A stretch of 64,000 nt of DNA from Micrococcus lacusdianchii (GCF_023155805.1 NZ_JAKNUW010000001.1:1-64000), one strand, 5' to 3'; positions 52,076-62,250 are shown, numbered from the stretch's first letter. A program made the numbers and translations. The notes: a model not told the origin generated them from the letters alone.

Positions 52076-53170
52076 TCAGGCGGTGCGCATCACCCGCACC
52101 GGGTCCCGGAAGGCCGCGAAGGCCGCCGGGAGCAGGCTCGCCACCACGGCGGTCAGCGCGGCGAGCACGGCCACCCCCGCCACGAAGTCCAGCCCCAGCG
52201 CCCCGCCCTGCCCCACGACGACGGCGTAGCCCGTCCCCGCGCCCACCACCGCCCCGAGCACCGCCGGCGCGGCGGTGCGGACCGCCACGAGCAGCACGAG
52301 GTCCGCGCGGCCGATGCCCAGGGTGCGGCGGCGGCCGAGGTCGCGGCGACGGATGAGCACGTCGGCGAGCACCACGATCGCCACGAAGAAGGCGCCCGCC
52401 CCGAGGATGAGCAGCAGCAGGGACCGGCCGAGTCCGGCCAGCTCCCCGGTGATCGTCGCGTTCCCGGCGGCCAGCGCCCGCGCGGTCTGCACCTGCGAGG
52501 AGCGAGGGTCGGGGTCGATCACGGCCAGGGCCGAGTCCTGCATGGCGCGGGTGCCGGCGGTGTCCGGGGCCAGGACACGGACCTGCTGGACCACGAGGGA
52601 GGCCGGCGCGGCGGGCACGGCAATCGCGTAGTCCGCGAGGTCCTCGAACGGGGTGAGCGCCTCGAACGCGCCCACCACGGCCCACTGGCGTCCGTCTCCG
52701 GACTCGAGCGCTCCGGAGGGCTGGGCCAGGCCCAGCTCGGCCAGCTTCGCCTCGGGCACCACCACCTCCCCGGGGCCCGGCAGGCGGCCGCGCGTGAGTT
52801 CGACGCCGCGGTCGACGGTGCCCACCACGTGGGTCACCGCCACGCGAGTCCCGCCCGCACCGATCGCGGCGTTCACCGTGTCCACGGGCATGTCGCGGGC
52901 CAGGGCGGCCTCGGCGGAGTCGAGACCGGCGAGGGTGGCGACGGTGGCGCCGGTGAGGAAGCCGGTGCCACCCGAGTCCGTCACGGTGAGCACGCGCGCC
53001 GCGGGCCCGGAGAGCTCCGCGGCGACGGCGGCCTCCGTGGCCGCCTGACGGCCCACCGTGGCGACGGCCGCGAAGCACATGGCGGCCACCACCAACAGCA
53101 CGAGGGCGGAGGGCACGGGCGCGGTGCGGGCGGCGGTGAGGGCCTCGCGCAGCAGGGTCCTCAGGTTCAC
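52076..53170 (-). CDS. FtsX-type ABC permease (system 2)
   Basis: The 364-residue MacB-like permease has one N-terminal helix (residues 20-42), a large extracytoplasmic domain (about 45-240), and three C-terminal helices (about 245-270, 290-315, 335-355). GTG 53170 was chosen for its GGAGG ribosome site and its place 16 nt after the ATPase stop. It is the last gene of an operon with ATPase, peptidoglycan-binding adaptor, lipoprotein and a small secreted peptide. Confidence 0.8.
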   Translation of the reverse strand: MNLRTLLREALTAARTAPVPSALVLLVVAAMCFAAVATVGRQAATEAAVAAELSGPAARVLTVTDSGGTGFLTGATVATLAGLDSAEAALARDMPVDTVNAAIGAGGTRVAVTHVVGTVDRGVELTRGRLPGPGEVVVPEAKLAELGLAQPSGALESGDGRQWAVVGAFEALTPFEDLADYAIAVPAAPASLVVQQVRVLAPDTAGTRAMQDSALAVIDPDPRSSQVQTARALAAGNATITGELAGLGRSLLLLILGAGAFFVAIVVLADVLIRRRDLGRRRTLGIGRADLVLLVAVRTAAPAVLGAVVGAGTGYAVVVGQGGALGLDFVAGVAVLAALTAVVASLLPAAFAAFRDPVRVMRTA

Positions 53171-53186
53171 GGGCGGGCCTCCGGGT

Positions 53187-53827
<641 letters not shown>

Positions 53828-53831
<4 letters not shown>

Positions 53832-54883
53832 GGGGCGCCGTTCAGCACGCGCACGGTCTCCCCGGCGTCCACGCCGTCCACCACGGCCAGTCCGTCCGCG
53901 GAGCCGCGGACGGTGACGGTGCGCTCCTCCTGGACGCCGTCGCGAACCACGGTGACCCTCGCGGCGCCGTCAGGCTGGGTGCGCAGCGCGGACACGGGGA
54001 CCACGGGCCCGGTGACGGGCGGGACCACGTTGACCTTCGAGAGCAGGGAGGTGGAGGCCTCGGCGGGCAGGGAGTCGCAGTCCGCGCCGCACACCGCGCC
54101 GCCGTCGGGGGCGGTCAGGGGGATGCGGATCAGCCCTTGGTCGTCCGCGGTGGACTCGCCGGCCACGGCCTGCCATGTGTGCCCACCGTGGGGCACGGTC
54201 ACCGCGGTGCCGGCCGGGATCATGGCGGCCTGGTCCTGGTTGACCTCGATGGCGAACGTGGGCTCGTCGCCGGGGCGGGCGACGATGGTCTCGCCTCCCG
54301 CGAGCGCGCCGCCGACGGCCGTGGCCTTCGCGTCCACGCTGAGCGCGGCGGGGAGTGATTCCAGCACCACGAGCTGGCCCAGCTCCACGGTGTCCGCGGC
54401 CGGGTAGTCGCGCTCGGTGAGCCAGCCGTTCCAGGCGACAGCGGTGGCCTCGTCCCAGGTGCCGGTGACCTCCACCTTCGCTCCCGTGGCGGCGAGCATG
54501 CGCTGGAACGCGGCGACATCGCTGCCGGTGGCGCCCTCGCCGAGCGCCCGCCACTGGGGCAGCTCGCCCTGCACGGTGATCACGGGCTGCTGCGCGACGG
54601 CGTACAGCACGTCCCCGGCGGCCACCTCACCGGACTCCCCGGCCCGGGTGACGACGCCGGACAGCGCGTTCACGGCGGCGGGCGCCTGCTCGCGCGTCAC
54701 GGAGACGCCGAGGGTGATGACGCGGCCGAGCTCCTGCTCGGCGACGGTGACGAGAGCGTCCTCGGACGGACGCTGCTCGGCCTGGGCCGGAGGGGTGAGC
54801 GTGGCCCGGCCAGCCCAGAAGGCGAGGGCGGCGACGAGCACCACCGCGAGGACGAGGGCGGCCCAGCGGGCGGGGCGGGTCAT
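53828..54883 (-). CDS. membrane-anchored adaptor with peptidoglycan-binding domain (HlyD-like)
   Basis: The 351-residue protein has a single N-terminal helix (residues 8-27), then an extracytoplasmic region with a peptidoglycan-binding segment, LGEGATGSDVAAFQRMLAAT near residue 115 (with GTWDEATAVAWNGWL). Beta-rich adaptor-like domains follow and end GVDAGETVRVLNGAP. Two Cys (VCGADCD) could form a disulfide. It likely links the MacB-like transporter to the cell wall. ATG overlaps the lipoprotein stop by 4 nt. Confidence 0.8.
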
Positions 54884-55608
54884 GGGGCCGTTCCCCAGAA
54901 GACGTCCTGTGGCGGCAGCTCCGGGCAGGTCTGGGCGATCTGGGCCTCCCGTTCCTCCGAGACTCCGACCATGGTGGTGCTGTAGGGCCACCAGTCGTGG
55001 CGGTCCTGCGTGAAGAAGGAGGTCACAAAGGATTCTTTGGATGGACGGGAACTCGTGTCCACGTGCAAGCCCTGAGCCTCGAGGCAAGGGATGAGGTACT
55101 GGTCCCAGTAGTCATAGACAAGGCGAAGCTGCGGTTCGCTCCAATCCTGGGTATAGCTCGGGTCGACTGGGTGCTGGGCGATGCAGGTGTTCATCGCCAG
55201 CGCCCAGGCGCGAGCCTGCGCAGCCGGCGGCGTGGAGTATCGGAGACCGCCCGTCGGCGAGACCTCGACGGGGAATCCGTCTGCCCTCATGCACGAGGCG
55301 ACCTTCTGATCTGATTCCAGGGGAGTCGTGGACCAGTCCTTCCGCTGGACCTGAAGGATCTCGGGAGTTCCCCCGCTCTCTGCCAGGCGGTCCATCTGTT
55401 CTCGGTAGGCCGCTTCCTTCTCCGGCTCCGTCGCCAGAACGGGTTCGATGACCTCGGTCGGTTTCCATGTGGCGGCATCCCACACCTTTGAGGGGGTACT
55501 GCCTGTCTCCGCGTGCGCCGACGCTCCTGCGTCCGCGCCGGAAGCACACCCCGCCAACAAGAGGGCCCCGACGAGTCCGACCATGGCACCAGCGAAACCG
55601 CTTGTCAT
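54880..55608 (-). CDS. secreted lipoprotein of the system 2 locus
   Basis: The 242-residue preprotein has a signal with lipobox LLAGC (Cys near residue 22). The mature part is acidic and aromatic-rich; conserved features such as ASCMRADGFPVEVSPTGG and CLEAQGLHVDTSS contain four further Cys. Proteins of this type accompany bacteriocin-like peptides and PG-binding adaptors in Actinobacteria; role unknown. Base composition is less GC-rich than the flanks. ATG 55608 follows a TGAGGGG ribosome site. Confidence 0.65.
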   Translation of the reverse strand: MTSGFAGAMVGLVGALLLAGCASGADAGASAHAETGSTPSKVWDAATWKPTEVIEPVLATEPEKEAAYREQMDRLAESGGTPEILQVQRKDWSTTPLESDQKVASCMRADGFPVEVSPTGGLRYSTPPAAQARAWALAMNTCIAQHPVDPSYTQDWSEPQLRLVYDYWDQYLIPCLEAQGLHVDTSSRPSKESFVTSFFTQDRHDWWPYSTTMVGVSEEREAQIAQTCPELPPQDVFWGTAP

Positions 55609-55652
55609 TCGCCCCTCAGGCACAAGACACCCCAGCGCTCGCAGAGAAAATA

Positions 55653-55979
55653 TCAGTAGGGGTAGTAGCAGTAGCCATTGCTACCCGAAAGAAGCAATGA
55701 GACCGAATCGGCCTTCCAGGTCTGGGTGCCTCGGAGACCAGGCTCCCAGTACCTCACGTAGTAGTTGGCTTTGGTACTCGACACTCCCCCAACCGACACC
55801 GTGAGGTAATCCCCGTACCGCTGCTGCTCGCCTCGTGCTCCCACCTACCCGCCTCCTGCGCTGCAGTCCTGCCGACCGGAGTCCGTCAGCGCCTGCGCTG
55901 GCACCGCACCGGAGACGGCCAACAGTCCAGCGACGGCCACGCCGGCACCGACCTTAGAAATCCGCTGCCTCATACCCAT
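55653..55979 (-). pseudogene. small secreted peptide, lactococcin 972-like, interrupted by in-frame TAG
   Basis: The frame encodes a Sec signal (MRQRISKVGAGVAVAGLLAV, cleavage after VPAQA) and a short mature start LTDSGRQDCSAGGG. It then hits TAG (55845-55847), and continues in the same frame through VGARGEQQRYGDYLTVSVGG to KANYYVRYWEP and a C-terminal CYYPY. Lactococcin 972-type bacteriocins carry a GGGxW motif just after the signal. A TGG-to-TAG change at this Trp would explain the stop. The gene heads the system 2 operon and has a strong promoter. The family assignment is tentative. Confidence 0.6.
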
Positions 55980-56008
55980 GTCGCTCATCCTTATGGTTCA
56001 CGCCCAGT

Positions 56009-56052
56009 CGTGAGCTACGTCACACTATACGAAGGTGCTCGCCCTGTGTCCA
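56009..56052 (-). promoter_or_regulatory. strong promoter with Crp/GlxR box for the peptide operon
   Basis: -35 TGGACA (56047-56052), 17-nt spacer, -10 TATAGT (56024-56029) on the minus strand. The box CGTGAGCTACGTCACA (56009-56024, TGTGA-NNTANN-TCACA with one mismatch) covers the start site, which would favour repression by a Crp/GlxR-type protein. Confidence 0.65.
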
Positions 56053-56127
56053 GAGAATTCTCGGTCGGTCCACAGACGTGCCCCACCAGGGAGACAAGAG
56101 GGTCCTGCGCGTGACGGATGCGCAATC

Positions 56128-56739
56128 TCAGGGGACGAATGAGCGCGGCCACCCCGGCAGGTGCGGCCCAACGACCGGCCCGGTCACGTCCCCGTCGTCG
56201 ACGACGCGCGCCGCCTCCAGGACGTAGGCCTCGCCGTCCAGGAGCATCCGCGTGACTACGGCGTTGCCGAGATCCACCTCCGCGTACCCTGTTGCCTCGC
56301 TCCCCGCCGGCTCCTCTCGGCGCACCAGGTCCACCCGCACGGCGCGCTCGCCCAGCCAGCGGGCCGCGCACACCCGGTGCTGGTCATGGGTCCCGCCCCA
56401 GATCCCCAGCTCGGCGGGGGCGAACATCGCCAGCACCCGGTGCGACGGGGACAACCACGGCCACACCCGTTCCCGGGTGAAGCCCTCCTGCCCCGGCGAC
56501 GCGTGGACCACCAGCCGCTCCTGTCCCGTGCGCGGGTCGTAGAAGAGATCGCGCCGCGCAGATCGGGCCGCGAAACCGCCGTCGCCGCGCGCCCGGACCT
56601 CGTACACCTCCGGCTCCGGCTGGTGCGGGCTCGTGAGGCTCACCCGCGCCTGGATGGGGAACGTCATGCGGTGGTCCCGCGTCGCGGCGACGACGGCGGC
56701 CACCGCTTCGGCGCCGGCGTCCCCCCGCCTCGGGGTCAC
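56128..56739 (-). CDS. hypothetical protein in the ABC exporter operon
   Basis: The 203-residue soluble protein has strands such as PIQARVSLTSPHQPEPEVYE, RDLFYDPRTGQERLV, FTRERVWPWLSPSHRVLAMF and GYAEVDLGNAVVTRMLLDGE. It lacks membrane helices and a signal peptide. No family is recognised. GTG 56739 overlaps the second exporter subunit stop by 4 nt, so it is co-translated with the exporter. Confidence 0.55.
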   Translation of the reverse strand: MTPRRGDAGAEAVAAVVAATRDHRMTFPIQARVSLTSPHQPEPEVYEVRARGDGGFAARSARRDLFYDPRTGQERLVVHASPGQEGFTRERVWPWLSPSHRVLAMFAPAELGIWGGTHDQHRVCAARWLGERAVRVDLVRREEPAGSEATGYAEVDLGNAVVTRMLLDGEAYVLEAARVVDDGDVTGPVVGPHLPGWPRSFVP

Positions 56740-58739
56740 CGGGCGTCCTCGCGCGAGGCGGGCGCGCCGCCGTCGTCGTGGTGCTCGTCCTCCCCGCCCT
56801 GGAACTGACTCGTGTACAGCCGGTGATAGGCGCCGCGCGCGGCGAGCAGCTCGTCATGGGAGCCCTGCTCCACGATGTCGCCGTGCTCCATCACCAGGAT
56901 CACGTCCGCGTCCCGGATGGTGGAGAGGCGGTGCGCGATCACGAAGCTCGTCCGGTCGCTGCGCAGCGCCGCCATGGCCTCCTGCACCAGCACCTCGGTG
57001 CGGGTGTCCACGGAGGAGGTGGCCTCGTCCAGGATGAGGATGGACGGCTGCGCCAAGAACGCCCGCGCGATGGTGATCAGCTGCCGCTCGCCGGCCGAGA
57101 CGTTGTCCGCGTCCTGCTCGATCACCGTGTCGTAGCCGTCCGGGAGCGTGCGCACGAAGCGGTCCACGAACGTGGCCTTCGCCGCGGCGACGACCTCCTC
57201 GTCCGTGGCGTCCAGCCGCCCGTAGCGGATGTTCTCCCGGATGGTCCCGCCGAACAGCACTGCATCCTGCAGCACCATGCCGGTCACGGCGCGCAGCTCG
57301 GCCCGGGACACCGAGCGGATGTCCACGCCGTCCACCAGGATCCGGCCGCCGTCCACCTCGTAGAACCGCATGATGAGGTTCACCAGGGTGGTCTTGCCCG
57401 CGCCGGTGGGCCCGACGATCGCGATGGTCTGGCCCGGCTGCGCCACCAGGTCCAGGTCCGTGATGAGCGGCTTCTCCGGGGTATAGGAGAACCGCACGTG
57501 CTCGAACTCCACGCGGCCGCGCACCGGCCGCGGCAGGTGCGCGACGGCGTCGCCGTCCGGGGCCTGCTCGGGCTCGTCGAGGAGCTCGAAGATGCGCTCG
57601 GCCGAGGCCACGCCGGAGATCAGCATGTTGGCCATGCCGGCCACCTGACCCAACGGCTGGTTGAACTCGCGCGAGTACTGGATGAACGCGGTCACCGCGC
57701 CCAGGGTCATCTGGCCGTTGGCCACCCGCAGCCCGCCCACCACGGCGATCCCCACGTATCCCAGCCAGTTCACCCACTGCATGATCGGCATGATCATCCC
57801 GGAGTAGAACTGCGCCTTGAACGAGGCCTCGTACATGGCCTCGTTGCGCTCGTCGAAGCGCTCGGCCATGTCCGCCTGCCGCCCGAACACGGTCACCAGC
57901 TCGTGCCCGGTGAAGGACTCCTCGATGTGCCCGTTGAGCCGGCCGGTCTCCCGCCACTGCGCAGTGAACAGCGCCTGGGACTTCTTGCCCACCACGCCGA
58001 CGACGACGCCCGCCACCGGCAGTGCGATCAGCGCGATCAGGGCGAGCTGCCAGGACAGCCAGAACATCATCCCGACGATGCCGAGGATGGTCAGCACCGA
58101 GTACACGAGGGTGGCGAACGCCTGCTGCAGGGCCTGCTGGACGTTGTCCACGTCATTGGTGGTGCGGGAGAGCAGGTCGCCGCGCTGGCGGGTGTCGAAG
58201 TAGCTCAGCGGCAGCCGGTTGACCTTCGCCTCGATGTCCTGGCGCAGCCGGAACACGATCCGCATCACCAGGTCGTTCAGCACGCGCCCCTGCAGCCACA
58301 TGAACGTCTGCGCCACCACATACATGGCCAGGACGATCAGGATCAGCCGCCCCAGCTCGCCGAAGTCGATCCCCTGCCCCGGCGTGAACGCCATGCCGGA
58401 CAGCATGTCCGCGGCCTGGCCCTCACCCTGGGCTCGCAGGCCCTCGATCACCTGCTCGCGGCTCATCCCCGCGGGCATCTCCCGGGAGACGAGGCCGCCG
58501 AAGATCACGTCCATCGCCCGTCCCAGGACGTGCGGGGCCCACACGTTGAACACGACGGCGACCAGCACCATCAGCGCGACCACCACCAGGCCGGTGCGCT
58601 CGGCCTGGAACAGGCCCAGCAGCCGCCGGGCCGACGGCCAGAACGCCTTGGCCTTCCGGCCGGGTCCACCGCCCCACTCGTCCGTGACGCCCGCCTCCTG
58701 GAGCTCGGCGAGCTCGGCGTCCGTCAGCTGCTCGCTCAT
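56736..58739 (-). CDS. ABC exporter subunit B (TMD-NBD fusion)
   Basis: The 667-residue exporter half has an N-terminal cytoplasmic stretch (residues 1-45), six membrane helices (about 50-380), and an NBD with Walker A GPTGAGKTTLVNLI near residue 435, signature NVSAGERQLITIARAF (SAGE in place of SGGQ) near residue 540, Walker B ILILDEATSSVD, and the switch HRLSTIRDAD. The acidic, His-rich tail is GEDEHHDDGGAPASREDAR. It forms a heterodimer with the 58736-60493 product (4-nt overlap), like TM287/288-type exporters. Confidence 0.85.
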   Translation of the reverse strand: MSEQLTDAELAELQEAGVTDEWGGGPGRKAKAFWPSARRLLGLFQAERTGLVVVALMVLVAVVFNVWAPHVLGRAMDVIFGGLVSREMPAGMSREQVIEGLRAQGEGQAADMLSGMAFTPGQGIDFGELGRLILIVLAMYVVAQTFMWLQGRVLNDLVMRIVFRLRQDIEAKVNRLPLSYFDTRQRGDLLSRTTNDVDNVQQALQQAFATLVYSVLTILGIVGMMFWLSWQLALIALIALPVAGVVVGVVGKKSQALFTAQWRETGRLNGHIEESFTGHELVTVFGRQADMAERFDERNEAMYEASFKAQFYSGMIMPIMQWVNWLGYVGIAVVGGLRVANGQMTLGAVTAFIQYSREFNQPLGQVAGMANMLISGVASAERIFELLDEPEQAPDGDAVAHLPRPVRGRVEFEHVRFSYTPEKPLITDLDLVAQPGQTIAIVGPTGAGKTTLVNLIMRFYEVDGGRILVDGVDIRSVSRAELRAVTGMVLQDAVLFGGTIRENIRYGRLDATDEEVVAAAKATFVDRFVRTLPDGYDTVIEQDADNVSAGERQLITIARAFLAQPSILILDEATSSVDTRTEVLVQEAMAALRSDRTSFVIAHRLSTIRDADVILVMEHGDIVEQGSHDELLAARGAYHRLYTSQFQGGEDEHHDDGGAPASREDAR

Positions 58740-60493
58740 GCCGGCTCCTCCTCGCGCACCTGGGAGTCCACGATCTGCCGGTAGGTCTCGTTGCCGGCCA
58801 GCAGCTCGGCGTGGGTGCCGCGGCCGACCACCCGGCCTTCGTCCAGCACCACGATCTGGTCCGCCTCGGTGATGGTGGCCACCCGCTGGGCGACGACGAT
58901 GCGGGTGATGCCCGCGGCCCGCGCGTCCAGAGCCCCCCGCAGGCGAGCGTCCGTGGTCACGTCCAGGGCGGAGAACGAGTCGTCGAACACCAGGATCCGC
59001 GGCGCTGCCACGAGCGCACGCGCGATGGACAGCCGCTGCCGCTGGCCGCCGGAGACGTCCGTGCCGCCCTGGGAGAGACGGGACTCCAGCCCGCTGGCCG
59101 CCGTCTCCCCCTCCCCGGTGGTCCGCTCCCGCACGAAGTCCGCGGCCTGCGCGGTCTTCAGGGCCGCCCAGATCTGCTCCTCGGTGGCGCCCGGCGCGCC
59201 GAAGCGCATGTTCTCGGCCACCGTCCCGGAGAACAGGAACGGCTTCTGCGGGACGAGCGCCACGGCGTGGGTCAGCTCCGCCCGCGCCAGTTGCGTCACC
59301 GGCACCCCGTCGAGCAGCACCTGCCCGTCCGTGGCGTCGTAGAGGCGCGGGATGAGGTTCACCAGCGTGGACTTGCCGGCGCCGGTGGAGCCGATGATCG
59401 CCGTCGTGGTGCCGGGGGCCACGGTGAAGCTGACGCCGTCCAGCACCGGCGCCTCGGCGCCGGGGTAGGCGAAGGTGACGTCCCGGAACTCGACCTCCCC
59501 GCGCCGCTGCGCGGGCTCCACGGGGTGCACCGGCTCGGCGAGGGTGGGCACGGTGTCCAGGACCTCGCCGATGCGGCCGGCGGAGACCACGGCGCGCGGG
59601 AGCATCATCATCATGAAGGTGCCCATCATGACAGCCATGAGGATCTGCAGCAGGTACTGCATGAACGCGGTGAGGGAGCCGACCTCCACGAGCCCGGCGT
59701 CGACCCGCTGGCCCCCGAACCACAGCACCGCCGCCGTGGCCAGGTGCAGGATCATCGTGATCACCGGGCCCAGCAGCACGAAGAGCCGGCCGATCAGCAC
59801 GGAGGTGCGCGCCAGCGCACCGTTGGCGTCCGTGAACCGCTCCGCCTCGTGGCGCTCGCGCACGAACGCCCGGACCACGCGGATGCCGGTCACCTGTTCG
59901 CGCATCACGCCGTTGACGGCGTCGATCTCGTCCTGCATGCGCCGGAACAGCGGCATCAGGCGCGCCACGATGACCCCGACGATCACCAGCAGCACCGGCA
60001 CGGAGACCCACACGAGCCAGGACAGCCCGGGGTCCTCCTGCACGGCCATGAGGATGCCGCCCACCGCCATGATCGGCACCGCCACCATGAAGTTCAGGCC
60101 CATCAGGGTGAGCATCTGGACCTGGTTGACGTCGTTGGTGCCGCGCGTGATCAGCGTGGGCGCGCCGAAGCGGCCGAGCTCCTCGGCGGAGAACCCGTCC
60201 ACGCGCGTGTAGACCGCGCGGCGCAGGTCCCGGCCCACGCCCATGGCGGCCTTCGCCCCGAACCAGACCGCGGCGATCGCGGCCACCACCTGCACGAGCG
60301 CCACCCCGAGCATGACGAGCCCGAGGTCCCAGATCCGGGCGGTGTCCCCGCGGGCCACGCCCTCGTCGATGATGCGCGCGTTGAGGCTGGGCAGGTACAG
60401 CATGGCCAGCGTGCTGACCAGCTGGAGCACGACGACGGCCAGCACCGCGCCGGCATACGGGCGCAGGTGCCGGCGCAGCAGGGTCCAGAGCAT
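58736..60493 (-). CDS. ABC exporter subunit A (TMD-NBD fusion)
   Basis: The 585-residue exporter half has six membrane helices (about 15-310), then an NBD with Walker A GSTGAGKSTLVNLI near residue 365, a canonical signature DVSGGQRQRLSIARAL near residue 485, and Walker B ILVFDDSFSALD (Asp at the usual catalytic Glu position), then QRVATITEADQ. One consensus and one degenerate site across the pair is typical of heterodimeric exporters. ATG 60493 was preferred; an in-frame GTG lies 12 nt upstream. Confidence 0.85.
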   Translation of the reverse strand: MLWTLLRRHLRPYAGAVLAVVVLQLVSTLAMLYLPSLNARIIDEGVARGDTARIWDLGLVMLGVALVQVVAAIAAVWFGAKAAMGVGRDLRRAVYTRVDGFSAEELGRFGAPTLITRGTNDVNQVQMLTLMGLNFMVAVPIMAVGGILMAVQEDPGLSWLVWVSVPVLLVIVGVIVARLMPLFRRMQDEIDAVNGVMREQVTGIRVVRAFVRERHEAERFTDANGALARTSVLIGRLFVLLGPVITMILHLATAAVLWFGGQRVDAGLVEVGSLTAFMQYLLQILMAVMMGTFMMMMLPRAVVSAGRIGEVLDTVPTLAEPVHPVEPAQRRGEVEFRDVTFAYPGAEAPVLDGVSFTVAPGTTTAIIGSTGAGKSTLVNLIPRLYDATDGQVLLDGVPVTQLARAELTHAVALVPQKPFLFSGTVAENMRFGAPGATEEQIWAALKTAQAADFVRERTTGEGETAASGLESRLSQGGTDVSGGQRQRLSIARALVAAPRILVFDDSFSALDVTTDARLRGALDARAAGITRIVVAQRVATITEADQIVVLDEGRVVGRGTHAELLAGNETYRQIVDSQVREEEPA

Positions 60494-60686
60494 GGGGCTC
60501 CCAACGAGGTGTCGAGGCAGGGCGTCCGTGGGGTCACGGCCCGTCGAGGACGATTCTCCACGAACCTCCGGACAGCATAAGCCTCCCCACAGGGACGACG
60601 GCAGCGCCGCCCGGCTCGGTCTACAGTGGCCGAACATTCACCCGCGACCGATACGGCCGTCACGTGTTCGGCGGAAGGGGGAGGCG

Positions 60687-61367
60687 ATGGCCGGCCGCCA
60701 GCACCATGCAGGGACCAGTCTCCGCGTCCGCACCGGTGACGGGGCCGTCGTCGTGGTCCGGGTGGAGGGGCGCCTGGCGGGAGGTCCCGGGCGCCTCACC
60801 ATCGAGGACCGCGCGAACACGCGCGGACTCGCCCTGCACACCCGCCGAGCGGGAGGCCCCGTCGAGGGCCTCGAGGTGGAGCTCGTGCGCACCGGCCTCT
60901 TCGGTGACGAGGCGTCCACCGGCCTCGCCCTCCTTCCCGACGACCGCGGCGCCCCCGTCTGGCTCCGCGCACCGGAGCGCTCGGACGCGGGCCGGATCCT
61001 GACCGACGTCGTGGAGGGACTCGCCGCGCCGGAGCTTCCGCTGGAGGCCCGGCTGTGGCACGCCCACCGCACGCGGGAGCCCGGCGGGGAGGTCGAGCGC
61101 CTGGCCGCCACGTGGCAGGGGCCCGGCGCCGAGGACCCGTGGCACACGGAGCTGCACGTGGCCCACCACGTGGACGCGGGGACCACGGAGTTCCTGGCGG
61201 TCGACGGGAGCACGGACCAGGCCTGGACGCTGGCCGACGCCGTCCACACCCCCGGCATGCCCCTCGCCTGGCGAGTCCACCCCGCACCCCGGCCGGACGA
61301 GGCGAGCCGGGCCGGCGAGGCGCTCTACAGCCTGATCGTGGCGTTCGCGGGCGCCCTCAAGGGCTGA
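60687..61367 (+). CDS. hypothetical soluble protein
   Basis: The 226-residue protein shows beta-strand-rich stretches (RVRTGDGAVVVVRVEGRLAG, VEGLEVELVRTGLFG), a central ADAVH/HPAP region, and a C-terminal amphipathic helix ASRAGEALYSLIVAFAGALK. No signal peptide or known motif. ATG 60687 has a strong GGAAGGGGGAGG ribosome site, and TACAGT at 60619-60624 is a possible -10. It lies divergent from the exporter operon and convergent to the tsnR-like gene, 4 bases away. Confidence 0.55.
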   Translation: MAGRQHHAGTSLRVRTGDGAVVVVRVEGRLAGGPGRLTIEDRANTRGLALHTRRAGGPVEGLEVELVRTGLFGDEASTGLALLPDDRGAPVWLRAPERSDAGRILTDVVEGLAAPELPLEARLWHAHRTREPGGEVERLAATWQGPGAEDPWHTELHVAHHVDAGTTEFLAVDGSTDQAWTLADAVHTPGMPLAWRVHPAPRPDEASRAGEALYSLIVAFAGALKG

Positions 61368-61371
61368 GCGC

Positions 61372-62244
61372 TCAGCCCTCCGAGGGGGACGGCAGCGGGT
61401 TGGCCCCGCGCCGCTCGTACATGGCCAGCGCGGCGGAGACGGAGACGTTGAGGGACTCCACGTCCGGGTGGATGTCGATCCGCACCGAGCGCTCCGCCGC
61501 CTGCTCGAGCCGCGAGGACGCCCCGCGCTTCTCCGAGCCCAGCAGCAGAGCGAGGCGCCCCTCGATCCCCGCGATCCCGGACAGCGGCTCCCGCGCCTCC
61601 GGGTCCAGCGAGACCAGGGGGACGCCGGCCTCGCTCAGGTGGGCGACGACGTCGTCGGCCGTGGCGAGCGCCAGCGGCAGGGCGAAGACCATGCCGCGCG
61701 AGGCCCGCACGAGGCGGCGGTCCGTCACGGAGGCGAGGTCCGAGTCCACGAGGATGAGCCCCGCGAAGCCGAGGGCCTTGGCCGAGCGCGTCACCGCGCC
61801 GATGTTGCCCATGAGCTTCACGCCGTCCAGCACGGCGACGTCCCCGGGGTGCTCCAGCAGCTCCGCCACGGTGAGCGGCTTGGGGCGGCGGGCCAGCGCG
61901 AAGATCCGCGAGCGCCGCTCCACGCCGAACAGCTCCTTGGCGGCGTGGGTGGAGACCACCTGCACGTCCGCGTCGGCGGGCAGCAGCTCCGTCACGGACG
62001 CCGGCAGCTCGGTGTCCTCGCCGTGGAACACGGTGAACACCGCGACGCCGTGGCGCAGGGCCTCGGCGAGGGGCTCCTCGTCGTCGATGATGATGGCCCG
62101 CGAGCCCTTGTTCCTGCCCTTGAGCAGCTCGCGCACCTTGGCCAGGCGGGCGTCCTTGGGGTCGGTGATGACGCCGGCGGGGGCGTCGCCGTCGCGGGTC
62201 TCAGGGGCGGCGTCGGACGGGGCGGAGGGCTGCTCGGAGGACAT
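61372..62244 (-). CDS. TsnR-like 23S rRNA 2'-O-methyltransferase
   Basis: The 290-residue SPOUT-family enzyme is closest in layout to TsnR/NHR, which methylate the 2'-OH of A1067 in 23S rRNA and confer resistance to thiostrepton and nosiheptide. Matching features: an N-terminal 12-strand-like domain with IDDEEPLAEALRHGV and ELFGVERRSRIFALAR, then the SPOUT core VAVLDGVKLMGNIGAVTRSAK near residue 145, LVDSDLASVTDRRLVRASRG, LLLGSEKRG and SLNVSVSAALAMYE. An Ala/Pro-rich first 25 residues is extra. ATG 62244 is leaderless. Confidence 0.8.
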   Translation of the reverse strand: MSSEQPSAPSDAAPETRDGDAPAGVITDPKDARLAKVRELLKGRNKGSRAIIIDDEEPLAEALRHGVAVFTVFHGEDTELPASVTELLPADADVQVVSTHAAKELFGVERRSRIFALARRPKPLTVAELLEHPGDVAVLDGVKLMGNIGAVTRSAKALGFAGLILVDSDLASVTDRRLVRASRGMVFALPLALATADDVVAHLSEAGVPLVSLDPEAREPLSGIAGIEGRLALLLGSEKRGASSRLEQAAERSVRIDIHPDVESLNVSVSAALAMYERRGANPLPSPSEG

Positions 62245-62250
62245 GCGGCC

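Noticed and set aside
55845-55847. TAG as a recoded amino acid (pyrrolysine-type)
   Set aside because: No pyl genes are visible and Actinobacteria are not known to use it. A Trp-to-stop change is simpler.
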